From Faecalibacterium taiwanense (GTDB lineage Bacteria > Bacillota > Clostridia > Oscillospirales > Ruminococcaceae): 64,000 nt of DNA. The stretch lies in contig NZ_CP155552.1 in NCBI RefSeq assembly GCF_036632915.2, positions 744,001-808,000 of the forward strand. Direction: 5' to 3'. The position numbers were made by a program, and so were the translations under genes. The stretch's first letter is position 1; every line of letters begins with the position of its first letter. This document shows, piece by piece, positions 63,925 through 64,000 of the stretch. The notes below the pieces were generated by a model. That model did no database searches. It had not been told where the DNA came from and was given only the letters and a program-made list of their open reading frames with translations.

Positions 63925-64000
63925 TGGATAATACCTCGTTAAATATACTTAAAGTTAAAACTTGAGCGGCAATGCAGCCCGGCGGCTGCCACCATTATAA

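Overview
The window looks like chromosome from a Faecalibacterium-type gut anaerobe (Oscillospiraceae). This is inferred from several traits. The DNA is GC-rich Firmicute DNA with strong AGGAGG ribosome binding sites. There are many Ser/Ala-rich lipoproteins whose signal peptides start with an SRR-FL motif. An oxygen-independent sulfatase-maturating enzyme and three-gene solute transporters (TRAP, TTT) are present. No respiratory genes are visible. The species cannot be proved from the sequence alone.

Layout. 1-2.2 kb: the 3' part of a cellobiose phosphorylase. 2.5-3.6 kb: an M20 peptidase. 3.7-5.9 kb: a decayed GH1 tail beside a large serine recombinase, probably a mobile-element scar. 6.0-7.2 kb: a two-subunit chromate-type transporter. 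7.3-14.1 kb: a sulfatase locus, with a radical-SAM maturase facing an operon of tripartite tricarboxylate transporter, Cys-type sulfatase and GntR/LacI-type regulator. 14.2-15.5 kb: a gene-poor scar with a run of hairpins and a MATE/beta-galactosidase relic. 15.7-19.4 kb: a beta-glucoside PTS, 6-phospho-beta-glucosidase and RpiR regulator. 19.5-21.3 kb: tRNA-Leu and two small conserved genes. 21.4-24.9 kb: a heterodimeric ABC exporter. 25-32.3 kb: glycosyltransferases, an SseB/Sel1 protein, a DnaK and a Gtr glucosylation cassette. 32.4-34.8 kb: a polar amino-acid ABC transporter. 35-39 kb: a nitroreductase, a 41-residue membrane peptide, twin small lipoproteins and a split ThrE-type exporter. 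39-44.8 kb: a methionine block (T-box, metQ, metN, metI, metY, metA). 45-48.8 kb: flavin reductase, glycosyltransferase, Crp/Fnr regulator and an orphan binding protein. 49-52.7 kb: the fructose operon. 53-60.3 kb: a DUF1846 protein, a GntR-controlled TRAP transporter and an NSS transporter. 60.6-64 kb: the end of an integrative element in a tRNA-Arg gene, with tyrosine integrase and excisionase-like genes.

How the parts fit. Several blocks are complete regulon-sized units: regulator, transporter and enzyme for beta-glucosides, fructose and a sulfated substrate, and uptake plus synthesis for methionine. MetA carries the acetyl-CoA-type GAPVE motif and sits next to an O-acetylhomoserine sulfhydrylase. 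The methionine-binding protein MetQ appears circularly permuted: its C-terminal domain is encoded before its N-terminal domain. Four otherwise intact genes (an ABC exporter half, metQ, metY, dctP) each lack a single C, which points to base-call errors rather than decay.
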